A DNA stretch of 42,518 nucleotides from Syntrophobacteraceae bacterium. Lineage in GTDB: Bacteria > Desulfobacterota > Syntrophobacteria > Syntrophobacterales > Syntrophobacteraceae. Where the stretch lies: NCBI GenBank assembly GCA_031292195.1, contig JARLHP010000167.1:1-42518 (forward strand), in the 5' to 3' direction. The notes beneath the pieces were generated by a model. That model worked only from the letters and a program-made list of their open reading frames with translations. It was not told the DNA's origin and did no database searches. The position numbers were made by a program, and so were the translations under genes. Below are positions 1-9,406 of this stretch, one piece after another (position 1 is the stretch's first letter; each line of letters opens with the position of its first letter).

Positions 1-101
1 CGGGAAAGGCGAAAAAGGTCGCTCTCACGGCCTGCATGAGAAAGCTCCTTACTATTCTCAATGCCATCGTGAGAGATGACACTTTTTGGTGCGCAAATTA
101 A
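1..101 (+). CDS. IS110-family transposase, C-terminal end only (cut by window edge)
   Basis: Reading frame 3 from base 3 encodes GKAKKVALTACMRKLLTIL followed by NAIVRDDTFWCAN and a TAA stop at 99-101. The lysine-rich stretch, the ALxACMRKLLxILNA core and the RD ending are what I know of the C-terminus of IS110/IS116/IS902 transposases (transposase_20 domain), DEDD-type recombinases guided by a bridge RNA. Only about 32 codons are visible. Whether the element is intact upstream cannot be seen. The element end probably lies about 40 bases after the stop, where a dispersed repeat begins abruptly at about 143. Family assignment rests on pattern memory of a short stretch. Confidence 0.72.
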   Translation, partial: GKAKKVALTACMRKLLTILNAIVRDDTFWCAN

Positions 102-142
102 CATCATGGCCTCTTGACTTCTAAGACAGTTGCTACAGCCCA

Positions 143-205
143 ATCCTACGCCAGCCCGTCGAGAGCCGCCGCAGGATGGGTGAAACTCATCTGTTTGACT
201 CGTCG
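143..205 (+). repeat. Truncated copy of dispersed repeat R2 (right half)
   Basis: This segment matches 38447-38515: both share GCCAGCC, GTCGAG, CGCAGGATGGGTGAAAC and CATCTGTTTGAC in order, with about a dozen differences and a short gap. The copy at 38400-38520 has a left arm that is absent here. Homology stops at about 143, just after the transposase end, so the IS110-type element probably interrupted the repeat. It lies 3' of the kinase gene ending at 211. Confidence 0.7.
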
Positions 206-210
206 CTCTT

Positions 211-1956
211 TTAGCCTTCGCCTTTCACAGGCGCCAGCTCCCCCTGATTGAGCACCGGTGTGGAGAGCGCCAGGGCGATTGCCTTTTGCAGGTCCTTCAA
301 TCCGTAAGGTTTATGTAAAAACGTCTGTGGCGATTCGGGGTGATCCCCCCGCAGACCTGCGGCTTCGTCGTACCCGCTGGTCAGGATGACCGGGATACCG
401 GGCACAAGGGCCCTTAGCCCGGCCAGGGTTTCCCGGCCGCTTACGCCCGGCATGGTGAGGTCCAGGAGCACCAGCCGGATTTCATACTTTCGCTCCTTGA
501 ACGTCTCGACAGCCTCGAGGCCGTCAGCGGCGGTGAGAACCCGACAGCCCAATCGGCCAAGCATTTTTGCAGCCATGGTACGCATCGCGCCTTCATCATC
601 TACTACCAGGACGTATCCCCCAAGTTCGCCGGGCGTGATTATTTCGGGCCCCTGCCCGGGTAAAGAGGCCGCCTCGCGCTTTTCCAGAGGCCAGAACACA
701 CGGAAGACCGATCCCCGGCCCGGCGCGCTTTCCACGGAGACCGCCCCCCGGTGCATCCGCAGGGTCCCCTGGACCACCGCCAGTCCGAGCCCCCTGCCCG
801 TAAACTTGGTGGAAAAGAAAGGGTCGAAGATGGAGTCAAGCTGTTCGGGGACAATGCCGCATCCGCTGTCGGAGACCTCCATGCAGGCATAGAGGTCGCT
901 TTCGGGCTGCCAGCCCGGAGGGAAAAGGTGCGGTGATGGTGTCTCCTTTGCCGGGACAACACGGACGGCGACCCGGATCGCGCCCTCACCCTCGCCCATG
1001 GCCTCTTTTGCGTTGGTGATCAAGTTTGTGAGCACCTGCTCCACCTTCACCCGGTCGCCTTTGATGGTAAGACGTTCGGAAGGAATGGAGATTTCCATAG
1101 TGACGGTTTGCGGCATGGACATTACCTGAGCCTCGATTGCCCTGTGACAGGCTTCCATCAGATCGAAAGCGGCCAATGCCGAGGAGGTCTGGCCGAGATA
1201 TTCAAGCATCCGAGCGCTGATAACCGAAGCCTTGAGAGCCGCCTTGCGAGACTCCGTCAACGATGTGGCGACAATATGATCGGGCCCCAAGTCTTCCATG
1301 GCCATTTCCAGGCGGCCTATTAACACGGCAAGCTGATTATTGAAAAGGTGGGCAATGGCCCCGGCCATCCGGGTAAGACTTTCGGCCTTGACCTTTTGCC
1401 GCCGTTGTTGCTCCAGTCTTTTGCGCCCGGAGATCTCCCGTATGGCCGCGAGACAGGCCTGTTTTCCCTCCAGGACAAAGCACTTCCCCGCTATTTCCAC
1501 CGGAAATAGCGTTCCGTCCTTTTTGCGATGCCGGCAGATGGAAACCTGACCTCCCGGCGCTTCGCGCCCCGGGCACGGAGTGTCCGGGCCACTGTCCCGA
1601 AGAAACGTGCACGACTGCTCCGCGAAGATATCCGCAGAGCGCAGGCCAAGGAGTTCCCCACGGCTGTAGCCGTACAAATTCACCGCCGCCGGATTGACAT
1701 CCAGGATATGGAGCGTGTGCGCATCGATCAGGAGCAGCGCATCGGGTTGCATCTCAAAGAGTTGGCGGTATTTTCTCTCGGACTGCCCTGGCGCCTCCTC
1801 CGCGGCGCCTGCAAAGTCGGGGATACCCCCTCCTTTCCGCCGCACCCGCGGGGCAAGACCCATCTCGATCCTTTCCCGCTCCAGCTGAGAAACCCGCTCC
1901 CGCAACCCGTTCAATTCGGCCAAAAGTTCCAGTTTCGTCCCGGCAGTCTCGCGCAT
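211..1956 (-). CDS. PAS-containing hybrid histidine kinase / response regulator
   Basis: 581 residues, cytoplasmic by sequence: no membrane segment is visible. Order: short coiled coil (about 8-35); PAS domain (about 61-180, starting KYRQLFEMQPDALLLID and ending with a PAC-type IREISGRK); H-box at about 193-220 with His203 in AHLFNN; HATPase_c with N-box NLITNAKEAM (311-320), DSGCGI (363-368) and FDPFFSTKFTGRGLGL; receiver about 447-570 with acidic pair DD (453-454), phospho-acceptor Asp499 in LLDLTMPG and Lys in LHKPYG. The residue after His203 is Leu, where Asp or Glu is usual. The ATG at 1956 has AAAGGA eight bases upstream. It is the last gene of a minus-strand run after the glycosyltransferase and the larger hybrid kinase. 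Signal and output partner are unknown. Confidence 0.93.
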   Translation of the reverse strand: MRETAGTKLELLAELNGLRERVSQLERERIEMGLAPRVRRKGGGIPDFAGAAEEAPGQSERKYRQLFEMQPDALLLIDAHTLHILDVNPAAVNLYGYSRGELLGLRSADIFAEQSCTFLRDSGPDTPCPGREAPGGQVSICRHRKKDGTLFPVEIAGKCFVLEGKQACLAAIREISGRKRLEQQRRQKVKAESLTRMAGAIAHLFNNQLAVLIGRLEMAMEDLGPDHIVATSLTESRKAALKASVISARMLEYLGQTSSALAAFDLMEACHRAIEAQVMSMPQTVTMEISIPSERLTIKGDRVKVEQVLTNLITNAKEAMGEGEGAIRVAVRVVPAKETPSPHLFPPGWQPESDLYACMEVSDSGCGIVPEQLDSIFDPFFSTKFTGRGLGLAVVQGTLRMHRGAVSVESAPGRGSVFRVFWPLEKREAASLPGQGPEIITPGELGGYVLVVDDEGAMRTMAAKMLGRLGCRVLTAADGLEAVETFKERKYEIRLVLLDLTMPGVSGRETLAGLRALVPGIPVILTSGYDEAAGLRGDHPESPQTFLHKPYGLKDLQKAIALALSTPVLNQGELAPVKGEG

Positions 1957-2044
1957 ATCCGGATCCTTTAGAAAGGCAGGGTTTTTTGTAGAAACGTCTT
2001 AACAGAAATGTTCGGGCGAAGATGCGGAAACGGGAAAATTATGG

Positions 2045-2063
2045 CGCCCCGCTTGCCGGGGCG
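2045..2063 (-). other. GC stem-loop between the two kinase genes
   Basis: CGCCCCG and CGGGGCG form a 7-bp stem with a 5-base loop, 48 bases after the stop of the upstream (larger) kinase. Read on the minus strand, the following sequence is only weakly T-rich, so this is at best a poor terminator. It may simply separate the two kinase genes. Confidence 0.4.
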
Positions 2064-2110
2064 GAAAAAATAGAGGTGAACTCAACTACGAGGGGGAAAC
2101 AGCAAAGTGG

Positions 2111-5077
2111 TCAACTGCGCAACATTTCACGGACCTTTTCTGTCAGAGTCTTTAGTGAAAAGGGTTTCGGGAGAAAGTTCACACCCTCGTCCACAACACC
2201 GCTTTCCGCGATGACCTCTCCGGTATATCCGGACATGAACAGAGTTTTTAATCCAGGAACGAGTTCGGAGAGCTTTTCAGCCAGTTCTTTTCCGTTCATG
2301 GCGGGCATTATCACATCGGTTATCAATAAATCTATCCGGCTGGAATGATTCCTCGCCAGCTCCAGGGCCTCCTGCGGGCTGCTCGCGGCCAAAACCCCGT
2401 ACCCGTGGCGCTCCAGAATCTTTTTGCCCATAGCCAGGATCGATTTTTCATCTTCCACCAGGAGAATCGTTTCCACTCCCTTCGGGTTTGGGGCGCGTTG
2501 TTCTTCGGATTGCTCCAAAGCCTCGGGTCCGTTGGTTTTGGGCAGATAGATTTTGAAAGTCGTTCCCCGGCCCAATTCGGAGTCCACAGTGACAAACCCG
2601 CCGTTTTGCCCGACGATGCCGTAGACGGTCGAAAGGCCCAACCCCGTCCCTTTGCCGACCTCCTTGGTGGTAAAAAACGGCTCGAAGAGCTTTCCCAGAG
2701 TTTCCTTGCCCATGCCGCACCCATCATCGCGAACGGAGAGGAACACAAAGTCGCCGGGGGTTGCCTCCGGATGATTCCTGCAAAAGGTTTCATCAATTGC
2801 GTTGTTGCCGGTTTCCAGGGTTATGCCGCCCACACCGGCAATGGCGTCGCGGGCGTTGACGCAAAGATTGGCCAGGATCTGATCGATCTGGGTGGGGTCG
2901 ATCTTAACCGGCCAGAGGTCGGAACCCGGAAACCAGGTCAGCTGGATGTTTTCGCCGATGAGTCGCCGAACCATCTTGAGCATACTCTCCACAGCCGCGT
3001 TAATGTCCAGCAGCCTGGGGGCGACCGTCTGCCTGCGGGCAAAGGCGAGCAACTGTCGGACCAGGTTGGCTGAACGGTTGGCCGCGGTCTTGATTTCCTC
3101 CAGATCGGCGTAAACCAACTGTGCGGGATCGACATCCTGGAGGGCCAATTCCGTGTAGCCAAGAATTACTCCCAGCATGTTATTGAAATCGTGAGCCACA
3201 CCGCCCGCCAACCGCCCGACGGACTCCAGTTTCTGGGCCTGGTTCAACTGCGCCTGAAGCTTCGCGCGTTCTTCCTCTCCCCGCCTGGCTTCCGTGATGT
3301 CCACGACGAAGGCCAGCACGCCGGCCAGAGCGCCTTGCTCATCCCTCCAGGGCACCTTGTCGGTTTTGACCCACCGCAACTCGCCCGCGCCGTTGGTGAG
3401 TTGTTCCTCGATGCCCATCCTGGGGCGGCCTGAATTGATGACTTCCAGGTCATCCTGAAAATACTTCTCAGCCAGCCAGTCCGGAAACACCTCGCCGGCA
3501 TATCTTCCTTCGATCTCGGTTGGGCCCATGCCCATCATCTCGCATGCGGATCTATTGACCCGAAGGATTCGATTATTCCGGTCCTTAAACCAGATGGTTG
3601 CGGGCATGGTGTCCAGGATCAGCTGCAGTTCATCGGATTTATTGCGCAACGCCTGTTCGGCCCGCCTGCGCTCCTGTTCCTGCAGGTCTCGTTGCAACCG
3701 GGTGTGCAGAATCGGCGAAATACTGGTGGCGATTCGCTCCAGAAGCGGTTTGTCTTCCGAGGTGAAACCGCTGACTTTGTTGGCCAGTGAAACAATCCCG
3801 ATGGTCTTGTCATTGAAAACGAGGGGCACAGTCAGAAAATTTTTAACACTCACGTGTCCCTTCGGGGTTCGAAACGGCCCCTCGGAAAGAAAACCTCTTT
3901 TCTGCGTGATGGCCTTTCCCCAGATACTGTTTCCCCAGACATTGTGCGGGAAAACAATCGATTTGCCTTCAACCCGGCACTCGTCCCACACCCCCCTGGT
4001 CAGGGTGGAAATGATCAGATCACCGCTATCTCCCAGGTAGCCGAAGACCCCGAGTTCGCATTCGAAAGCGTCCAGAATGACCTTTAGCACCTGCTCGTAT
4101 ATTTGCTCGTCCGAAGTGGTCAAAAACACCTTGGATATCTGGTAGAGCAGCGTCATTTCCCGTTGGGATTTTCGAAGCGCCTCTTCGGCCTCTTTTTCTT
4201 TCGTGATGTCGCGAGCCACCACGACCGCGCCGACGATCATGCCATCCTTATTGCGTATAGGTCCGAAGGAGTAGCTTCCGACCCAGGTTTCCCCGGTGTC
4301 CCTGCGGCGCAAGCAGTACTCGCAGTTGGTGGCCGACTCGCCCCGAAGGGCCCTGGGAACAGACCACAGGTCAAAGGGCGCCGGCGACTTGTCGGGCTGG
4401 AACACCTCAAGCAGGTCGGGGTACTCGTCGATATTCTTGAAACATTCGGTTTTATCCTTGAACTTGTAGAAGGATACAAACGCATCGTTAACAGCCAGGA
4501 AGCGGCCGGCGGCATCGGTGATGAACATGGCATCGGTCATGCTGGTCAAAGCGGTTTCCAGCATGGCGCGACTTTTCCGGAGCGCCTCTTCGACGTGCTT
4601 TTTTCCGGTGATATCCTGGAAAATACAATGGGTTTGACGGAAGTCTCCCGAATCGTCCCGACCGATCCTGCCATTAAAAGATACCAGGATGGTCGAGCCG
4701 TCCTTTCTGACCATCTCGAATTCCACTCCGTGCACCTCACCGGCGGCCTTGAATCGCGGGAAGTTCTCCGTAAAATGGGCTACCTGGTCGGAGTGGAGAA
4801 AATGGCGGAAATTTTTCCCGAGGACCTCCTCTTCGGAGTACCCGAGGGCCTCCAGCCATGCCTGGTTCACATCGATCACATCGCCGTTAATGTCCAGGGA
4901 CTGGTAGGGCAGAGGCGCTTCTTCGTACAGGAGCCTGAATCTGTCGGTGTATTCCGCTTGCCGCCGCCCACCTTCAGGCCGGGGCGACGCACTGTTCATC
5001 TCCAAGGCGGCAACCCTGCGGCGCAAATCGCGCAACTCGGCTACCAGTTGCTCTTTGGTCTTTTTTTCATCCCTCAT
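2111..5077 (-). CDS. Multi-sensor hybrid histidine kinase (PAS-PAS-GAF-PAS-HisKA-HATPase-REC)
   Basis: About 988 residues and soluble by sequence. Domain order (approximate residues): coiled coil 8-30; PAS 44-160; PAS 165-298, with PAC-like [18 protein letters not shown] 305-465 (YQISKVFL ... [20 protein letters not shown]); PAS 480-600; HisKA with GGVAHDFNN, His629; HATPase_c with [17 protein letters not shown] and [24 protein letters not shown] split over the usual G1/F/G2 boxes; receiver from about 868, with EDE and [12 protein letters not shown] carrying the phospho-Asp. A TTG at 5095 lies further upstream in frame; I prefer the ATG at 5077, which has GGTGGGG six bases ahead. It starts 22 bases after the glycosyltransferase stop, suggesting co-transcription. 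GAF and PAS ligands cannot be read from sequence. Confidence 0.94.
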   Translation of the reverse strand: MRDEKKTKEQLVAELRDLRRRVAALEMNSASPRPEGGRRQAEYTDRFRLLYEEAPLPYQSLDINGDVIDVNQAWLEALGYSEEEVLGKNFRHFLHSDQVAHFTENFPRFKAAGEVHGVEFEMVRKDGSTILVSFNGRIGRDDSGDFRQTHCIFQDITGKKHVEEALRKSRAMLETALTSMTDAMFITDAAGRFLAVNDAFVSFYKFKDKTECFKNIDEYPDLLEVFQPDKSPAPFDLWSVPRALRGESATNCEYCLRRRDTGETWVGSYSFGPIRNKDGMIVGAVVVARDITKEKEAEEALRKSQREMTLLYQISKVFLTTSDEQIYEQVLKVILDAFECELGVFGYLGDSGDLIISTLTRGVWDECRVEGKSIVFPHNVWGNSIWGKAITQKRGFLSEGPFRTPKGHVSVKNFLTVPLVFNDKTIGIVSLANKVSGFTSEDKPLLERIATSISPILHTRLQRDLQEQERRRAEQALRNKSDELQLILDTMPATIWFKDRNNRILRVNRSACEMMGMGPTEIEGRYAGEVFPDWLAEKYFQDDLEVINSGRPRMGIEEQLTNGAGELRWVKTDKVPWRDEQGALAGVLAFVVDITEARRGEEERAKLQAQLNQAQKLESVGRLAGGVAHDFNNMLGVILGYTELALQDVDPAQLVYADLEEIKTAANRSANLVRQLLAFARRQTVAPRLLDINAAVESMLKMVRRLIGENIQLTWFPGSDLWPVKIDPTQIDQILANLCVNARDAIAGVGGITLETGNNAIDETFCRNHPEATPGDFVFLSVRDDGCGMGKETLGKLFEPFFTTKEVGKGTGLGLSTVYGIVGQNGGFVTVDSELGRGTTFKIYLPKTNGPEALEQSEEQRAPNPKGVETILLVEDEKSILAMGKKILERHGYGVLAASSPQEALELARNHSSRIDLLITDVIMPAMNGKELAEKLSELVPGLKTLFMSGYTGEVIAESGVVDEGVNFLPKPFSLKTLTEKVREMLRS

Positions 5078-5099
5078 TACCAACCCCACCAGCAAAGCT

Positions 5100-6257
5100 T
5101 TACGTCAGTGCCGCACCGACACCGGCCCCGAAAATTTCCGTCCACAGAGCGACAATATCGGTGTCGCGGTCATCCGCCGCCACGGCATGAGAAATATGCG
5201 AAAACGCTTCCGACAGGCTCCCTGTGCGCCACTGCGCAAGAGCAAGGCAATAGAGGGCCCGAGGGTGATGGGGATTTAGCGCCAGAGCGGGCCGGCATTT
5301 GGAGACGGCCGCATCGAAGTCCCCGCGCTTCAGGGCGGCCTGAGCCTCTTCCAACAACCCGAGGATCTCGGCGATTCGGGTCCGGTCATTAACCCAGCCG
5401 ATGCGGCGGGCCGCAAACTCCCGCGCGTGATGGGCATGCTTCTGCACCTCGGCCTCCATTTCGTAATAGGAGGTGTACTTGCCGGTGGCCGCCCAGGAGC
5501 GTTTCAACAGTTGGCGGAACACCAGGCGGTCTTCGCAGGAGCCGTCGTCACAAGGCGACAGCGACCAGAAAGGCAGGACCAAATGGCAAACGGCCTTGTC
5601 GAGCATCAGGCTGCCGGGGTTTACAAAACCGCCATAACGCTCCAGGTTTATACCGGCCCCGGGCCCCACTGAATCCCATTCGTCACGACAGATCGGCCAG
5701 CCCGTTTCCCGGTCAACCAGCCAGCGGTAGGAAAAAGCCCAGTCCTTGCGATGGATCGCTGACAGCAGGCTGGATAAATGTTGACGCCCCCACCAGTCGT
5801 CGTCATCCAGGTAGGCGACGTACCGGCTGTTGGCGGCATAGCTCAAAATGGTCCTCAGCGCCCCGCCATAGTGGTTGTTGTAGATGCCGCCATGACGAAG
5901 CGAAGTGGAATAGCCGAGATCGAGCACAGTGAGTATGACATTGGAGGGGCATTCGCGGGCAAGAGTATCCAACTGGGCGCTATCGCCCTGGGGGAAGTCG
6001 ATGCCGATCAACACCTGGATGGTTCCGGCATGATCCTGATCGAAGACCGAGCGTACGGCGCGCAGAAGCGTGGGGCGCAGAACGGTCTGAATCACCACCG
6101 CCACATCGGCGGGCTGTTGAGCGTTTCCGGAGAAATGTTGCGTTATAACAGTCGTCTTGGTCCCCACCTGTTCAGGAATAGATTTAGAGTCAAAATTCCA
6201 ACGCACGATCTGGGTGAGCTTCTCCCGGGAGGAAGGTTTATGCAGAATCCAGACCAC
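5100..6257 (-). CDS. Family-2-like glycosyltransferase with C-terminal TPR segment
   Basis: 385 residues from a GTG start; no in-frame ATG fits better and no clear ribosome site is seen, so the exact start is uncertain. Residues about 50-250 have the GT-A pattern: VVIQTVLRPTLLRAVRSVF near the N-terminus (the usual nucleotide-sugar binding start), and YVAYLDDDDWW containing the DxD metal motif. Residues about 300-370 form roughly two tetratricopeptide units (EEAQAALKRGDFDAAVSKC, ALYCLALAQWRTGSLSEAF). The sugar donor and acceptor are unknown. It precedes the two hybrid kinases on the same strand. The middle part (FGPGAG-like and CDDGSCEDR stretches) is not diagnostic. Confidence 0.8.
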   Translation of the reverse strand: MVWILHKPSSREKLTQIVRWNFDSKSIPEQVGTKTTVITQHFSGNAQQPADVAVVIQTVLRPTLLRAVRSVFDQDHAGTIQVLIGIDFPQGDSAQLDTLARECPSNVILTVLDLGYSTSLRHGGIYNNHYGGALRTILSYAANSRYVAYLDDDDWWGRQHLSSLLSAIHRKDWAFSYRWLVDRETGWPICRDEWDSVGPGAGINLERYGGFVNPGSLMLDKAVCHLVLPFWSLSPCDDGSCEDRLVFRQLLKRSWAATGKYTSYYEMEAEVQKHAHHAREFAARRIGWVNDRTRIAEILGLLEEAQAALKRGDFDAAVSKCRPALALNPHHPRALYCLALAQWRTGSLSEAFSHISHAVAADDRDTDIVALWTEIFGAGVGAALT

Positions 6258-6275
6258 AGGGCCGGCGAACCAGAT

Positions 6276-6314
6276 AAAAAGAGATAAAAAGAGCGGGGGG
6301 AGCGTCTCCCCCGC
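6276..6314 (-). terminator. Rho-independent terminator after htpX-pspAB
   Basis: On the minus strand a GCGGGGG / CTCCCCCCGC stem (6293-6314) is followed by TCTTTTTATCTCTTTTT (6276-6292). It lies about 100 bases past the pspAB stop and just before the glycosyltransferase start. A second strong hairpin, about 12 bp with one G-U pair and a TAC loop, sits at 6329-6355. Confidence 0.75.
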
Positions 6315-6410
6315 TCCCCCCGGGATTGGGCCGCACGCGCTACGCGCGTGTGGCCAAGCGCTCGGCGTTTTCGGCGCCTGGCCGAAGGCCGCCGCGGGAC
6401 GTTAAAGCGG

Positions 6411-7007
6411 CTATATGGTGTCGGCCCGGCCGTCTACTCCCAGCGGGACGTCCCATATCGGATACCAGCGTTCGAGTTCTGGCTCAATGGGCATCTCCTT
6501 TTCCATGAGGGCCCGGAGCCTCAGTTCGTAGGCATTGTCGCGTTGCTGGCCGGCAAGGGGAACGAAGGGATAAAAAAACCCTCGTTTGTAGTTGTATATC
6601 CAGTAGACTTCCCGCCCATGGCCGTCGGCGAATTGAAACACGGCCGCCAGGAGCTGCTCTTCGAACCCGTGCTCCCGAAGCGTCAGGCTGGTCATGTGCA
6701 GGGCGGCCACCAGTTCTTCGAAGTCCTGGTCCTGGAGAAGGACCCAAGCGTAGTTGTACCGGTCCCTTACCATACGGGATTTTGTCCGGGCCTCTTTTCC
6801 CGTTATTTCCAGCAGGCCTCTCAGTTCAGTTTCCGCGGCATCGAAATTGGAGGCCTCGACGGGCTTGAAGGTGATCCCCGCCCGGCCCGTGGGGTTGGTC
6901 TCAAAGCCGGCCGCAAGGCTTACCCGCGCGGTGGAGATGCTGAAAAGGTTTTCCACGCTGGAGGCTACCGGCCGGGCCCTTCCCAAAAGGATATCGAGCC
7001 ACTTCAT
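6411..7007 (-). CDS. pspAB: PspA-associated protein PspAB
   Basis: 198 residues. The pattern LDILLGR at the N-terminus, YNYAWVLL, LREHGFEEQLLAAVF, the near-invariant YKRGFFYPFVP (140-150), QQRDNAYELRLRALM and MPIEPELERWYPIW is the signature I know for PspAB, the small protein usually encoded beside HtpX in actinobacteria and some other phyla. Its biochemical role is not established; linkage to phage-shock and membrane-protease genes suggests envelope stress. The ATG overlaps the htpX stop (TAATG), so the two are translationally coupled. No PspA gene is in the window. No signal peptide or membrane segment is visible. Confidence 0.85.
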   Translation of the reverse strand: MKWLDILLGRARPVASSVENLFSISTARVSLAAGFETNPTGRAGITFKPVEASNFDAAETELRGLLEITGKEARTKSRMVRDRYNYAWVLLQDQDFEELVAALHMTSLTLREHGFEEQLLAAVFQFADGHGREVYWIYNYKRGFFYPFVPLAGQQRDNAYELRLRALMEKEMPIEPELERWYPIWDVPLGVDGRADTI

Positions 7008-7912
7008 TATGCTCTCTCCATGTCCCGCTCCAGCTTCTTGAGCTGTTCGAGGCGCTTTTCAAGCGATGGGTGAGTTGAGAGAAGCTCCATCAAGGATGAG
7101 CGCCTCATGGCGGGTAGAATGAAAAAGGCGTTCATGCCCTCGACTTTGCGCAGATCGCGGTCGGGAATGCGCTCCATCACGCCGCTTATCTTCACCAGGG
7201 CCGAGGCGAGCTGCGAGGGGGCGCCGGTAAGAACGGCGGAGCCGCGGTCGGCCGCATACTCCCGGTAACGCGACAGGGCGCGAATGAGAAAAAAGCTTAT
7301 CCCCCACACCAGCATGGACACCAGCCAGACCGCCATTATGCCCATGCCTTCCCCGTCACGGTCATTGGAGGTGTCGCCCAAATAACCAAAGGAAAACAAA
7401 AGGTTGTGAACCAGAAAGCTGGCCACGGCGGCAAAAAAGCCGGCCACGGTGATGACCATGACATCGCGGTTGCGCACATGGGTCAACTCGTGGCCGAGGA
7501 CCGCCTCCAATTCGGGAGGGTCAAGGCGCCGCAGGAGGGAAGTCGTGACGCAAACCACGGAGTTTTTGGGACCCCTACCGGTGGCAAAGGCGTTGGGCAC
7601 TTCACTGTCGGCTATGGCCACTTTGGGCTTGGGCAAATCGGCCATCTGCGACAGCCGCTCGATCATGGCATGCAGTTCGGGGGCCTCGTGGGGGTCCACT
7701 TCCCTTGCCCCCATGGACCACAACACGATTTTATCGGAAAAGAAAAACTGGACCACCAGCAGGGCGCCGGCGATGAGCGCCATGCCCAGGAACCCCACGC
7801 CCGCCTTCCACAAAAACGCTATAAACAGGAGATAAAGGGCGGCCAGAAGAAACATGACAAAGAACATCCTGGCCGAGAGTTCCCAGTCCTTCCCGTACCA
7901 TCTTCTTTCCAT
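7007..7912 (-). CDS. htpX: HtpX-type M48 zinc metalloprotease (membrane)
   Basis: 301 residues from the ATG at 7912, which follows GGAGGGG at a good distance; an upstream in-frame start at 7978 lacks such a site. Two N-terminal membrane segments (about 16-35 and 40-58), zinc site HELTH with His141, Glu142 and His145, third-ligand region YREYAADRG (Glu219), and two further hydrophobic segments (about 152-178 and 190-212) match HtpX, which degrades misfolded inner-membrane proteins with its active site facing the cytoplasm. The SDSEVPNAFATGRG-type stretch (here ADSEVPNAFATGRG) is typical. It is the first gene of the htpX-pspAB operon. The family is induced by envelope stress in other bacteria; no regulator is seen here. 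Confidence 0.95.
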   Translation of the reverse strand: MERRWYGKDWELSARMFFVMFLLAALYLLFIAFLWKAGVGFLGMALIAGALLVVQFFFSDKIVLWSMGAREVDPHEAPELHAMIERLSQMADLPKPKVAIADSEVPNAFATGRGPKNSVVCVTTSLLRRLDPPELEAVLGHELTHVRNRDVMVITVAGFFAAVASFLVHNLLFSFGYLGDTSNDRDGEGMGIMAVWLVSMLVWGISFFLIRALSRYREYAADRGSAVLTGAPSQLASALVKISGVMERIPDRDLRKVEGMNAFFILPAMRRSSLMELLSTHPSLEKRLEQLKKLERDMERA

Positions 7913-8172
7913 GAGCCCCTCCGTAACCCGTCCGCCGACAGGCTTACTATCTCTTCTTTGACTATAACGCCGCGGCACGGGGATGTCTAACCATCGTCAG
8001 AACGGTGAGGGAGGGAGGGAGGAATGGATCCACGGGAGGGGCCTTATGGCCGGTGGTAAAGCGGCGGCGGGGAAAACCGGAAAGAGGATTCTTTTCCAGC
8101 CGCCAAAGCCGAAACGATCGGTACTCTCCGACAGATTCGGCATCTTTTCCTGAAACCGGCTCGCAACTTCGA

Positions 8173-8550
8173 TCAAACGGCCTCTAACAACGGGGTCCTT
8201 GATTGGAGGGCGCTCTCCACTTCGGCCTTCAACCTGGTGAGGTCAAACGATTTGACCACAAAGCGGTCCGCAGCCGGCCGCCCCGTGTCTTTGCGGCCAA
8301 AATCATAGACACTGCACACCACAACGGGAATCCCCGGGGCGAAGCTTCGGATTTTCTGAAGCAGCCGGACCCCCTCGAAGTCACCCATTTTGATGTCCAG
8401 AACAATCACATCGGGGCGAGACCTGTCGCATTGGACCGAAAGCTCGAAACCCGCAGCGGCTGTGAACACTTCATAGCCCATTTCCGAAAATTCGGCGTAA
8501 TACAGTTGTCGAATATATTTATCTTCGTCAACTACAACTATCCTGGCCAT
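8173..8550 (-). CDS. Stand-alone receiver-domain response regulator
   Basis: 125 residues, all one CheY-like receiver: acidic VVVDED near residues 5-10, phospho-acceptor Asp52 in IVLDIKMGDFEG, Ser80 in VVVCS and Lys100 in FVVKSF. No DNA-binding or enzymatic output domain is attached, so it presumably relays phosphate or acts by protein contact. AAAGGA lies seven bases before the ATG. It is not adjacent to a kinase; the hybrid kinases at 211-5077 are candidates only by proximity. The flanking 7913-8172 and 8551-8750 intervals show no convincing gene. Confidence 0.92.
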   Translation of the reverse strand: MARIVVVDEDKYIRQLYYAEFSEMGYEVFTAAAGFELSVQCDRSRPDVIVLDIKMGDFEGVRLLQKIRSFAPGIPVVVCSVYDFGRKDTGRPAADRFVVKSFDLTRLKAEVESALQSRTPLLEAV

Positions 8551-8750
8551 AGACCTGTCCTTTCAAATGGGTTCATTTTGACAAGTATGACGAAGTTTCA
8601 TTACGCGGGCGTGTCAGGAGAGTGGAAATTGCGTTAAGACGGACCAGGCTGAAGGGCGAAGCGGGGCCATACAAGTGGACCCTTGGGGCAAGACAAAAAG
8701 AATTGCGATCGGTCTGCATCGTATCGAATAAATGGGGAATCGCGACGGCA

Positions 8751-9311
8751 TCAGCGGAGGACTTCGTTGAGGATTTCCTTGAAGTGGCTGAGATCCAGTG
8801 GCTGGATGTCCAGAGGGACTTGGACCAGATCAAAAAAGCACAGGATTTCATCTTCGGTCAGGGGATCAATTCCCGGCTCCAAAAGAAGAATTTTGTCATA
8901 CCGCCCGAGATTTATCCGCACATCAATTTCGTTCCAACCCATCTCTTTCATTATACCTGGCCAGGCCCTTATCCAACCGGGCGTCATGATCATAGTGCGA
9001 TTGGCCTCGAGTTCCTTGCTCAGTTTGCCGCAGAAAGCTTCAATACAGTTTTTCGCCGGTAACAGCCTGGCGCCGTAGCTGTCTGTAAGACTACACAGGT
9101 CGGGATGGCACCCGGTCCCCAAAAGGACTCTGATGTCATTCCCAATGGCTTCGGCAGCCGACAGGGCTGCTTTAAGAGCTTCTTCAAGCCTTTCGGGGCG
9201 GGCGTGCAGAGCGGCTTCGATCCAGAGTATTTCAACATCCGCATCCTGTGGAAGGCCGGCCTCAATCTCCCGGGCAAATATTTCGCAAGCAATCAGAATT
9301 CTTTTTTTCAT
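8751..9311 (-). CDS. DUF1638-like protein of unknown function
   Basis: 186 residues if started at the ATG at 9311 (KKRILIACEIF); an in-frame start at 9410 would add a proline- and cysteine-rich tail that does not look like part of the fold. The opening ILIACEIFAREIEA, the central RVLLGTGCHPDLCSL and the NCIEAF segment resemble DUF1638 proteins, which occur in anaerobes and methanogens. Five Cys (9, 68, 73, 89, 94) could bind a metal; this is inference. No signal peptide. Its stop lies about 95 bases after ribB ends on the same strand, so read-through from ribB is possible. No function is assigned. Confidence 0.72.
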   Translation of the reverse strand: MKKRILIACEIFAREIEAGLPQDADVEILWIEAALHARPERLEEALKAALSAAEAIGNDIRVLLGTGCHPDLCSLTDSYGARLLPAKNCIEAFCGKLSKELEANRTMIMTPGWIRAWPGIMKEMGWNEIDVRINLGRYDKILLLEPGIDPLTEDEILCFFDLVQVPLDIQPLDLSHFKEILNEVLR

Positions 9312-9406
9312 CTTCGGATTTTCATGCTTCGCCCGCGGGGCGCAAGAGCAGCCCGCCCCGTTCCCGCCCGCCGAATCCGAGGGGTAAGAACAGGGCGGGA
9401 GCAGTG

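Noticed and set aside
4103..5392. Long plus-strand frame of 429 codons opposite the multi-PAS kinase and glycosyltransferase
   Set aside because: It is antisense to two genes with clear domain motifs, crosses their boundary and shows no family pattern; it is a GC-driven shadow.
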